From assembly GCA_028622995.1 (NCBI GenBank), contig JAJQJQ010000055.1:1178001-1242000 (forward strand): DNA of 64,000 bases, read 5' to 3'. A model generated the notes under the pieces. It did no database searches, was not told the origin of the DNA, and worked only from the letters and a program-made list of their open reading frames with translations. Source of the DNA: Panagrolaimus kolymaensis (Eukaryota > Nematoda > Chromadorea > Rhabditida > Panagrolaimidae). Shown piece after piece: positions 1 through 9,993 of the stretch. The position numbers and the translations under genes are program-made. Positions within the stretch are counted from its first letter, which is position 1. Every line of letters begins with the position of its first letter.

Positions 1-771
1 AAGACTGACTGAGCAGATCAACTTTAAGAATGCCTGCCCGGCTAACGATACTCAGCTCGGCAGAAATTTCACACAATAAACACATAAAAATGCAAAGAAA
101 TAAAGGCAAAAAAAAATCGGTGAAAAAGATCTTTGTTCGGTCACTGTTATTTAATATAAAGCTCAAGCAAATCCAGCTTGTTGCTGCCTCTACATTTCCA
201 TTATTTTTTTATTTATTCAGTTTCATAAAATCTATTTAAGATGTTGTTTGTCTTTTTCTTAAATTTTTTTTAAAACTTTTGTATATCTTTTTATGTTACA
301 ATTTGTATAAGTTGTTTTTTAATTGTGTACCTTGATTTTTTGTCGAGCGAGTTCGCTATATAAAATATTAGTTTATTTAATTTTCCTAATTTAAAGTTCA
401 ATCTCCAAAACTGAGATAAATAAAAGAAAAGTAAATGCGCTTTTTTATTGTCAGAAAAAAATGATGAAGGTGCCAGACGATGAGTAATGAGGATGCCTCG
501 ATCAAGGCTGTTTTTACAACCTTTATCGGATGCACGATAAAAAAAGATTGAAAAAAGACTTCAACAAAAAAAAGGAAAAATGATGAATAATAAATATTAC
601 GAAATTAAGAAAAATAGTTAAATCTTTGACCCTTTTTTCTAACAATATTTTTTTCGTAATGCTCAAAAACATTTTATTTATGTAATTTACTTGTTTCAAT
701 AACTATGAGTTGCGAGTATAATTTATAAATACGCTTCCATTGAAATTTTGTCTATCCCTTTTTTTAGTAAA
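1..771. other. AT-rich upstream region, no gene seen
   Basis: Reading frames here are short, lack splice-consistent continuation and are dominated by Lys, Phe and Leu codons from poly-A and poly-T. The first 60 bases are less AT-rich than the rest and could be the edge of a gene outside the window, but no coding pattern can be supported. Confidence 0.5.
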
Positions 772-1271
772 ATGCAAAGAAAATACTTTCTCACTTTTCT
801 CTTTGTTGTTTTCTTGTGGAAAATATACTCTTTCATTGCTGGATTCAATCGTTTATGGAAATTTAAATCAGAAAATGAATTCACGGCAAAATTTATGCAA
901 CCTGACCTTATTTGTGGATTAAGTTTAGCAGCAATTATTTTCCAAAATATTATTAAAAAATTTGCTAGTTATGAATCTAATATTGTTGTTTTGGTTCGTT
1001 AATTCAATTAACTTTATTTAAGCAAAATATTTTTGCTTTTCAGAGCTTTTTCGCGTTACTTCTTTTACTCATCGACTATTCCACCGTTTGGGAACATGTT
1101 TTTTTCTATGGCTTTCCAAATTTTGTTCGTAAGGATATTTAAATTCTTTATTATTATTGTTAATCTTATTTTTTTCTAGTCTATCCCAATGCCCTTGCTG
1201 TTTACATTCATAGTGCTATTGAAGCTGTATGCAATTTGGGTACCATCATTGCCCTTTGGGAACTCCGTTAA
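772..1271 (+). CDS. Small multi-pass membrane protein, unrecognised (132 aa)
   Basis: Three exons, 772-993, 1044-1128 and 1180-1271, join in frame to 132 residues and end in TAA. Introns are 50 and 51 nt with GT...CAG and GTAAGG...TAG borders. The ATG at 772 is the first in frame; an upstream TTG extension is not needed. The protein is mostly hydrophobic. About four membrane-spanning stretches can be seen (near residues 6-22, 48-62, 74-88 and 105-128), with a charged loop near residues 28-42. No family was recognised, so its role is unknown; location in a membrane is inferred from hydropathy only. It lies 418 nt upstream of another membrane-protein gene on the same strand. Confidence 0.6.
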
Positions 1272-1689
1272 AAAAATGAATCATTTTAACATCATACTTT
1301 AAGTTTTTTTAATTTGGTTAATATTTTTTTTGAATGCATTTATAAACTTTCAATTTACTCGTTTAATAAATAACAAATTTTCTCAAAAATTTTTTTTACA
1401 AACTTACTATTATTGCCCATGCACATGAACTCTATGCAATTTTGCTTCCAGCTATGGACGTGGGCAACAAGAAAATAGTTAAGATGCTCATTATTTTAAA
1501 ATTGTATATATTTATTTAAAAAAAGGCGTTGTTGTAAAAAGTTAAAATAATTTCCACACAAAAAAAAACAAAATTACCTGCTTGAAAAGTGATAGAAAAC
1601 AAGAAAAGTGGTAGTTTTTTGCTTTTATAAAAAAAAATTAAAACACTTTTTTTATAACAAAAAAAAGTTAGTTTGGAGGCAGAAAAAAA
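1272..1689. other. Intergenic AT-rich spacer
   Basis: No coding pattern, RNA gene or repeat is recognisable between the two membrane-protein genes. Confidence 0.5.
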
Positions 1690-2632
1690 TGAATAATACT
1701 GTGTCTAAGGTATGCTATGTTTATAAAGGAAATATCTCTAATATTGATGGATTTCGATGTTCATTGACAAATTTCGCTGCAACTTTGTATGCCATCGATT
1801 TTGGTTACATTTGCACGGGATTAACTTTTCTAATAATTTTTATTTCAATTTTTGGTGAAATTAAACATAATTATAAATGGTTTATTCTTAATCAAGCGGT
1901 TTGGGATTTTTTGGTAATAAAAAGGATGTTTTGGGAATGCATCGCTGCCGCGATCGCACAGAAAAATGTCAAACAGAACAAGATTTAACTATCCAAAGTT
2001 TTTGCAAATCGCAAATTGATTACGATATTATTTATAATGTTTTTATTATTTGTCATAAAATATTTCTGGTTTTGTCCTATTTAAAAAAGATTATATGTTT
2101 GATTTTATCAATTATAGCTGCAACTATGCTAATTTTACGTTTGATCAAACAAGCTAAATTCCAGAAAAAACATAATCAAAAAGACTTTAATAATTCTGTT
2201 CGAATAACTATCGTAATTTTTTTCCAAATTTTAATTAATTTATTTGTGTTAATTCTTGAATCTTTGGATGGATTAATTAACTCATTACTTCCAGTATTGA
2301 ATATCAATATTATTCGTTCCATAAATTATATAGATGGGAAAGATTATACCGGATTTATTGATTTAAGACTTCCGCTTTGGCTTGGAGGCAGTTGGGGTCT
2401 AATGCTAAGTACATCCCGACAAATGTTTGTTCAAATTCGAGTTTTTATTGAATGCATCCTGGTTTTATTTGTTATGACTGGATATCGAGAAGCTATCATA
2501 GATTCTGTAAAAAAAGTTTATTCTCTTATACGAAATCCTCGACAATTTTTTATACAAACTGTTCCAAACTTATTTCGATCATCAAAAACTTCAACTAACG
2601 AAACAAGTGTAATGTTTCAAAAGCGTAGCTGA
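1690..2632 (+). CDS. Chemoreceptor-like multi-TM protein with a frame break
   Basis: The first part reads from ATG 1690 and holds two hydrophobic helices separated by short polar loops. The second part, in another frame and open to the TGA at 2630-2632, holds a Cys-rich loop followed by at least four helices and a basic tail with the sequence GYREAI. The arrangement resembles a nematode serpentine receptor. The two parts do not join through a strong intron: GTAATA at 1914 to CACAG at 1961 gives the wrong phase, and the phase-correct choice, GT at 1928 to AAAG at 1998, has weak borders. The locus may therefore be a gene with an unusual intron, an assembly indel or a young pseudogene. Ligand and subfamily are unknown. 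Confidence 0.45.
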
Positions 2633-3047
2633 ATGGAAAACTTAAAACTCATTTAAAAAATTTAAATTGATGTTTTATATAATTCTTTTTTATTTGTTTG
2701 ATCTCACCTTTTGTAAATGTTAAATATTTTGGGCCTTTCTTTAATTTAACGAGGCAATGAGAGTTTTTATTCTTAAACATATTTGTTACTGCATAATCGA
2801 AAACATTAATAAAGAAATTTTTTGATTTTTGTGTTAGAAAACCAAAAAAAACAAAATAAAGGTCAATCACAAAAGAAAAATAATTTATACTTTATTAATG
2901 AAAAAGAAATTTGCTAAATATTGGATGCTGTAAGACAAAATTCTTGATGAGCGTATTCAAAAAATAATAATAAAATATAACACAAAACAATTAATTTTCT
3001 ACTTTTCCTTTTCTGGATATTTTTGAATTAATATAAAAGAAACGGAT
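2633..3047. other. Intergenic spacer
   Basis: AT-rich sequence between convergent genes. A 73-codon minus-strand frame lacks an ATG near its start and has no clear splice partners. Confidence 0.45.
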
Positions 3048-3482
3048 TTATTCCATTCTTTTAGCAAAGCGAACACGTTTATTCCTATGTAATTTTTTGA
3101 TACCATGACTAATAATGGGAGCTAAAAGAAAAGTTTAAGCAACCTTTTTAATAGAATTTAACTTACTAATATCTGGCTTCGCCATTTTCTTCTTTGTTAA
3201 CTTTTTTGAAGCCATGAATTCGTTTATGCGTTCGCTACAATTCTAAAACGTTAATTTTTAAATAATTTCAAGACAAAAAAAATAAGAAAAACTTACTAAT
3301 TTTGATTCAGGGAGCCATTGATCGAAGGAGGATGAGTAATTTAGCCATTTCATTTTGTAATATTGGACCCCTTTTAATTTTCTCATGTTGACGATTTTTT
3401 CTACTTCGTATTCATTATCGGATAAATCAGATTCTTCATCCATTTGGTCATTTATAGCATCATTAATATCGCAATCAACCAT
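3048..3482 (-). CDS. Small chromodomain protein (111 aa)
   Basis: Minus-strand exons 3297-3482, 3167-3242 and 3048-3121 join in phase to 111 residues. Donors are GTAAGT and acceptors are TTTTAG or CTTTTAG. An acidic leader of about 23 residues is followed by a chromodomain (residues 24-71). It begins EYEVEKIV, continues with KMKWLNY and a WLPES turn, and ends in a C-terminal helix with NCSERINEF. The Tyr, Trp and Tyr expected to form the methyl-lysine cage are present. The tail is strongly basic (KKLTKKK, RNKRVRF) and suggests nucleic-acid binding. No second domain is present, so this is shorter than HP1 proteins. It is likely a nuclear histone methyl-lysine reader; the exact target is unknown. 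The ATG at 3482 was chosen because the extra upstream frame lacks chromodomain character. Confidence 0.8.
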
Positions 3483-5258
3483 AGCAACTTTTCCCAATCT
3501 ATGTGGTAGGCACTTTATAATCAAAGAAGTTATGAATGTAACCAGCATAATATAAATTGGCTAGCAACTTAATTTAAATAAAAACTCTTGGCAAATAAGA
3601 AGTTGAGACGACTGCATTATTCTATTGAATTGGACAATAAATGATGTCTTTTTGCATTTAAGACCACTTTTTTATAGCACCTTTTTGTCAATGAACATTT
3701 CTCCGCCTCACTTTCACTCGGCCACTTTCTTTGGGATGCCTTCCAATAAAATGCTTTATGAAAAGTCGATTTTTTAGATCTTGGGAGTTTATCATCTTGG
3801 AGATTTGTATGACATCGGCTTTTCTTAATTGATTAATCTTTAGGTATTGCACAAAAAAGTCGTTTTTCAAATAAATTATGAAGAGGTATAGCTTTTAAAA
3901 AACGCCCAAAGGTTACTCCAAATTTTTATTTCTTTTATCTTTCACTCATAATTTAAAATTCTTGCTTGGGCAAAAATTCAATCTCTTTTTATAAGCACTT
4001 AGGGTTTTTTCGGGTTTTCACCAAAGAAATTTTTACGCTTTTACCTGCAAATTCTCACTCTCTTTTTTTAATTAAAACAAATGAATTAATTTTTTTTAAA
4101 TTAACATCACTGTTAAAAAATAAGCCAAATAATTCAAGCGACTCGATCCATCTTGTATTTTATTTTCGTTATTTGATTTCATTCTATAAAATTTCCTATT
4201 TTCTTGAAGTATCACAGTTTCTTTCTTTGATAGAAAAATTATTTAAATTCCAAAATGTTGCAATTATCCATTTTTGATTTGCATTTTTTTTGTATTTTTA
4301 TTTTCGTTTTTCAAAATAAAAAATTCTTTAAAAGAAAAACGCAAGTATTCAATTCAATCGATGGATATTAAAAAAAAAAAAATGCATTTTTGCAAGTTTG
4401 TGGATTTCAAGGTTCAACTTACTAAAAAATGTAATAAATGATATTACGAATCCACTGAAGGCAAAAAACACGATTTTCAGTGACTAATGTGATAAAGAAT
4501 AAATATTTTTTTCTTTAATTGCTTCAAGGGTATCCATATAATTAACTCACCAGTTTAAATGTGGATTGATTATTTTAATAATCAATCGTTTTTCGTAGTT
4601 TTGTCGTCGATTAAAGTAATTAATTCACTTTCCCTTTTTCTTTTTTCTTTCTTACTTTCTCTTTCACAAACTTTTTTATGAGCTTTCAGAAAAAATGGAT
4701 TGGATTGAAAACCCGCTCTTCAAAATATATTTATATATATCCTTTTCAATGACCATCAATTGACTCTGACTAACGAACGGACGTTGTTACAAACCGCTAA
4801 AGAACGACTTTTTGTTGTTCATATATTCATACGTCTGTGGATTAAGTTGAGAACTAACAAACTGGTAAGCAACCGCCATCCACGCCAAACCCAAGTTATT
4901 TTCTTTTTCGTGATCTCTCTTCTTTCCTTTTTTGTGGTCAGTCAACGCATCTCACAGCTTGCTTCTGGCGATTCATCTTTCTTTTTTCTTTAAAAACAAG
5001 ACAAAAGAAACCCGCAGGGCAATCCTACGCAGAACAAAAAAAGGAAGAAGGAAAAGAAAGTTATTTTTGAGCAGCGGATTAAAATTTCTGATGAAAGAAG
5101 CTCTTCCTTCATTTTTTTTTTCTTTCTTTTTTATTGCTTTTCGGCCGATCGTTTTGGCTCATGAAAATAAATATTTTACTTTTGCTTTTGGTCATTTTTT
5201 ACTTTTAGTGCCAAATTTATTAAGGTTTTTATTATTTGATAATCTTAATTTTTCAGAG
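3483..5258. other. Intergenic region between divergent genes
   Basis: This holds the 5' flanks of the chromodomain gene (minus) and the proline-rich gene (plus). The sequence is AT-rich, with poly-T and TATA-like runs such as the one near 4727-4740. A minus-strand open stretch at 3688-3870 looks slightly protein-like but has no ATG or splice partners. No RNA gene was seen. Confidence 0.45.
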
Positions 5259-6675
5259 ATGTTGAGAAATTGGAGGTTATCTTTACTTTTACTGTCATCG
5301 AGTCTATTTTTAATTGCATCAGCTCAACAATCTTTTGCAAATACAAGATTTGATTTAAGTCCAAATTTGCCTTTCGAAGATTTAATTTCTCAGAGTATAG
5401 ATGAAAAGCCTAAACAAGTTTTGACTAAACCTGTGAAAAAGGAACCAGTTGCACCACCTCCAGCGACTACTACTCCTGCACCAATAACGCCACCACCTCC
5501 ACCTCCATCGACTGCTCCACCAACTTTGGCAACTCCTCCTCCTCCACCACCAGTTCCGGTTTCACCTGTAACTTTACCTCCACATCCACCAAATTCATTT
5601 CCAACTATGCCTTCAATTGCTCCATTTACATTTGCGACATTTCCACCTCCTCCTCAAATTGTTGTTACACAGCCTCCTGCTGTTCAAATTGCTCCCATTG
5701 CTCCAATTGCAAATTCAGCATCCCCATCAAATAATTTTATTATTCCATCACATGGAAATCGAGCAATTCAACTTGTTCCCGCCAATCAACATCGTGATCG
5801 AGCTGAATTGTGGTTTAGAGATGTCTTTGATTTTAGGGGTAAAAAACCTTTTTATAAACAATTAAAAGTTTTTTTTTTCATTTACAGCTTGCTCCAAAAA
5901 TATTGACAGCGTTTCGGAAAGATTCCTTCAAAAATTCCCTCGAAATTTATTAAAAAATAATAAAGAAGTTGTCCTTGCGGAATTACTCAATTCAAGATTA
6001 AAAGAATGTGTAAGAAAGCAACAAAGAAACGAATGGAATGTTATTGATCAAAGTATTTCAAGCTTAAATTTACCAGCCAGGTTTGTTATTTTTTTGCACC
6101 TTTTTTGTTTTTTTAAAACAAAATATGAGTCTTTTTTTGCAAAATAAAAAAAATGAAAACACTCTTCCATTTTTTTCTTGAACTTTCTTTTTCTCTTTTT
6201 GTTGCAAAAAGAGGAAGTCAGCCGAATGCATAGTCCTAGTCATATGCTTTTTGCTGCCTTGTCGTCTTCGTGGTCTTGTGGCGCAATGGATAACGCGTCT
6301 GCCTACGGAGCAGAAGATTGTAGGTTCGAATCCTGCCAAGATCGAAAGTTTTTGCATTTTTTGAAAGAAAATGATTCAATAAAAAATATTCTAATTTTTG
6401 TCCTTATTTCAATTTAATTTTATAAAAAATAAAGATTAATAAATTTTTTTTTGCATTTTAGTGAAGAAAATGAATGTCGATCTGGATTAGTTCAAGAACA
6501 AATTTCATGTTATAATGTTCAGTCATATTCTTGTCAATTTGTGCAACCCCGATATATCTTCCGTTTAGTTCCAACAAGAATAATTGTGCAAGAAGCTAGA
6601 CTTGCAGAAGATGGAGCAGAAAAGTGTCGAAAAGTAACCAAATTATTAAAAAAACAAAAGATTCTAAGTATTTAA
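5259..6675 (+). CDS. Secreted proline-rich protein (328 aa), unrecognised
   Basis: Exons 5259-5838, 5888-6080 and 6462-6675 join in phase to 328 residues. The ATG at 5259 lies 2 nt after a TTTCAG site, which looks like a spliced-leader acceptor, and opens a clear signal peptide (RLSLLLLSSSLFLIASA, cleavage near residue 23). Residues 60-170 are a proline-rich, low-complexity stretch (repeated PPPPPP, TTPAP). The C-terminal 140 residues are more conserved in character, charged and with spaced cysteines (ACSKN, LKECV, NECRSG, SCYN, YSCQF, EKCRK), and probably fold through disulfides. No known domain was recognised. Intron 2 is 381 nt and contains a tRNA-Arg gene on the same strand. A secreted role is inferred; the function is unknown. 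Confidence 0.75.
6272..6344 (+). tRNA. tRNA-Arg (anticodon ACG)
   Basis: The full cloverleaf can be drawn. Acceptor stem GGTCTTG pairs with CAAGATC (one G-U), with discriminator G. The anticodon stem TCTGC/GCAGA closes the loop CTACGGA, so the anticodon is ACG (CGU Arg, A34 expected to become inosine). The T arm is GTAGG-TTCGAAT-CCTGC. The gene sits inside intron 2 of the proline-rich protein gene on the sense strand. Confidence 0.93.
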
Positions 6676-7341
6676 ATTATTTTATTTTATAAAAAGGTTT
6701 CATCATTTTTTTTTAATTTTTGATGTTTATTTACATAAATAAAAAACTTACGTAAACAAAATCTATTTTTGTTTTCATAAAAAAGTGAGCAGATTTTTAA
6801 TAAAAAAAGTCTCGGCTTCAGTGAGGGAAACCCTTTGAAGATTTGATTGTTGTTCTTTTGAAAATCTTTGATCCCAGACATTAGATTTACTAACTTTTTT
6901 TTTTACTCAAATCAATAATAACCGCGCATTTACAACCATAGCAACAAAATAGAAAAAAAAATTGAGAGAGGATCACAACAACAAGAGACGAAATAAAAAA
7001 GTTTCATAGGCTTTGGTAAATAACTCCCACAAAAAAAAAAAACTAAAAATTGAGTTGGTTATTTTCAACAAAAAAAACCATCGATGACAAAAGAGAGGAA
7101 TATTTCACTCTCATATTCATTTTTTTCTCTTTGATATTTTTTTTGTATGATCATTCCGTCGCGTGTCATCAATTTTTTTTTATTCCTCTTCTTCTCGTTT
7201 GCATAAGCTCTCTTTCTCTCGATTCGATTTCAAGTTCAAACATAAAAAAAGTTTTTTTTCTGTCATCCACTTTATTTTTTATTATCATTTTTTTTAAATT
7301 TCGATTTGATTTATAGTTGATCTAAAAAATTATAAACGAGG
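6676..7341. other. Spacer between tandem secreted-protein genes
   Basis: AT-rich 3' flank of one gene and 5' flank of the next. An ATTTATAG sequence ending at 7316 could be a spliced-leader acceptor 25 nt before the next ATG. No other feature was seen. Confidence 0.4.
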
Positions 7342-9993
7342 ATGGCTAAATTTTATTTTTATGCTTCTATTTATATTTTATTTAATTGTTTAACAACTTT
7401 GCAATATTTTGCTAATGCTCAAAATGTTGTTGTTGCTACAACCGCAGCTCCAATTTCTCCCTCGCAGCAGGTTAGTTCGTTTGTTTATTTACTTACTTTC
7501 CTCTTTTTTTGTTGCTGTTGCAAAAGTTCAAAAGTTTAATTATCTTTTGTATTTTTTATTTTTAGTGTCCATGCATTACTGTTCCTGGAATGGCAGGATG
7601 CCTCCAATTTGATTCTCGCTTTCAAGCTCCCACATTGGATGAAGCAATGAATTCATTTACAGATTTAACATTGAATGATTCAGAAAAGGCTACTGAAAAA
7701 GATGACGTATGTTTTTATAGAGAGCGAGAGAGGAGGTGTTAGGTGTGGGTTTCATAATTATATTTTGTCAATTTAATGACTCCATTATTTTTGTTCATTT
7801 TTGACTCACAGTTTTGATAGTTTTTTTTGAACTCGTTTTGGATTAATTATTGCTGGCGAAAATTTTCGAGCCAAAATGTGACAGACTTTTTTGCTTTATA
7901 GTTCGAATTTTTGCGGCTAAAAGTTTTTTACAAAAAAAACTGCAAAGTTCAGGACGTCACAATAGATTAATTTGAATATAGGAAATGACAAAAAGATTGC
8001 CCCATGCAGGATTTGAACCTGCGACCTTCTGTTTACGAGACAGACGCTCTGCCACTGAGCTAAAAGGGCGCGAAAAAAGTCAACTGAAGAAAGGCTCTAT
8101 TTTTGTGTAAAAAAATGAAAAGCAAAAAATGTTTGCTCTTTTTATAGCCATTGTTTAATCTATTTTCTCGTCAACTAATTTAATGTTTATAAAGCTTTTG
8201 AAACAAGCAAATGAAAAAATGCTTGTTATTGTGCTTTCAAACTGAAATGATTTAAAATTTAACCAAATATTATAAAAATTCAAAAATTTATTGTAAAACT
8301 TAGAAACTTTTCCAAAAAAGCTTCCTCAAAACAAAATTTTTTATTCAAATAAAAATAATTATTTATAGCCTGAATGTACTACGGAGCAATGCAAAACATG
8401 CAAACAATATCTTAAGAAAAAGCTCAAAGATATTGGAATGTTACCAGCAACCACAATAACTTCCATCACTGCAAACTCCACCGCTCAATGCAATAAATAT
8501 AATTTCGTTCGTAAAGGCGATATTGAAAAAAAAGATGATTCCTCATCTGAAGATGAAGATGATGATGACGATGATGATAGCGATAGCAAAGACAAGAAAA
8601 AAGAATTATTAGAAAAGCGTGAACAAATTCTCAAAAAAATTCAAGACCCAAAACTTAAAGACCACGTTCGAAAAAAGTTGGAAGAAAAATTAAAATTTTT
8701 TCCACCTCCTCCTCGAACTCGGCGTCAAGCACCAGTGCCAGCAGCAGCCACCGATCAAGGATTAAATAGTTCTGTAGTAGGAACTCGATTTAAACTTTCA
8801 TGTGATACCAAAGGTGTTGCAACAGATGGAAGTGGTTTATTAACCCTTTGTTCGAGATGTTGGGCATGGCGAGAATTACCCGATAATTATTATCCTCGTT
8901 ATATGAATGAATTAATTTGTGATGAAACTGATGGCGGATGTTTATCAGGTATGTATTCTTTCATTCGTGTTAAAGAATATAAGAAAAGTTTTCCGCTTTT
9001 CTGTTAAGTTTACTATCTAAAAATGTTGTTTATTTCGAGATTAGTTAAACCTGCAACTTTTTGTTGGCCTTTAAAAAAAATCCAAGTCTTTAAACTGTTT
9101 TTAAGTGACAGTGTTACGAATTTACGTTTTTTACGATTTCTCGGTTACTACCAAAAAGAATGAGTAATATTTTAAAGAAAAGATTCACTTATTTTTATTA
9201 ATCTCCATATTTTTGAGTGCGGTAAAGCGTTGATTTGTAAATATAAAAGAAATATAAAAAGCTCTCAGAAAAAAACTTTCTAATTTTATATTAGCTTTTT
9301 TAATTTAAATGTGTTCCTACAAATACAGAAAGCTTTATTAAAATTTAAATAAATAAAAGTTCCCACAAGTTTGGAAAATTGATTTCAATTAAAAAAACTT
9401 TTAAAATAATTTGAATTATTAACAAAGAATGCGATTGAAAAACGAAATAAATTTTTGGAGTAATCAATTAATGGTTTACAAAAAAGATCATTCAAATGGA
9501 CTTCGTTTTATCCATTGTTTCTTACAATAACATTTTCTTCTTACAAAAATCACATGCATTATAGCCAAGCAATAAACCTTTTGTAATATGTGTGTGCACT
9601 TTTAGGATATGCAACTTGTGGAATTTCTCATCGTTCAGCTTATGTTGTACGAAATGATTCTGGCGTTCTCAATGTTATTACATTACAATCGGGAAGCTTT
9701 TGTGAATGTCGTGTGAAAGTAAGAAAACATTTACTAATCAGTCTAGAAAACTTTGTTTTATTGTTTTTTCCAAAAGCATAAAATTTATGTACTTTTTATA
9801 GCCTGGAACAGCATTAGAATCATTAGTCACCGGAACAGGTAATGGTATTTTACCAACAAATATACCTGAACTTAATGGCGGTGGTGGTCAACAACAACAA
9901 CAACCAGCCGCTCAAGGACAAGCGCCGATAACAAACGATAATAATAACAATAACAATGTGGCAAGTGGCGGTGGAAGTGGTTTTTGGTATTAA
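7342..9993 (+). CDS. IL-17-like cytokine precursor (384 aa)
   Basis: Exons 7342-7470, 7566-7706, 8369-8948, 9606-9718 and 9802-9993 join in phase to 384 residues. A signal peptide (first ~26 residues, ending ANAQ) precedes a proregion with spaced cysteines and an acidic Asp/Glu run (near residues 127-143). The RTRR motif at residues 206-209 fits furin-type cleavage. The following domain holds SRCWAWRELPDNYYPRYMN then ELIC, matching the family pattern of Trp-Tyr/Trp-Arg, Asp-x-x-Arg/Tyr-x-Pro, then Glu-Ala/Leu-x-Cys in IL-17 cytokines. It ends with SGSFCECRVKP, like the VxCxC end of the IL-17 cystine knot. A Gln/Asn/Gly-rich tail follows. Nematodes are known to use IL-17-like ligands as neuromodulators; the same role here is inference. 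Intron 2 is 662 nt and holds an antisense tRNA-Thr. Confidence 0.68.
7998..8069 (-). tRNA. tRNA-Thr (anticodon CGT)
   Basis: On the minus strand the D arm has TAGCTCAGTGGCAGAGC, the anticodon stem TCTGT/ACAGA closes the loop CTCGTAA (anticodon CGT), and the T arm is GCAGG-TTCAAAT-CCTGC. The acceptor GCCCTTT/ATGGGGC pairs except for one T-T mismatch and one T-G pair, with discriminator A. It lies antisense in intron 2 of the IL-17-like gene. The mismatch may lower function but all conserved arms are intact. Confidence 0.9.

Noticed and set aside
2649..2870. Minus-strand 73-codon frame
   Set aside because: Starts at TTG, Lys/Phe-rich and lacks upstream exons; likely AT-rich noise.
3688..3870. 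Minus-strand 60-codon frame ending RRRNVH
   Set aside because: Fairly protein-like, but it starts without ATG, has no splice partners and no recognisable family; probably chance or a relic.
4932..5258. Upstream extension of the proline-rich protein frame
   Set aside because: The frame is open by chance; the signal peptide begins at ATG 5259 just after a TTTCAG site, so the extension is probably not translated.
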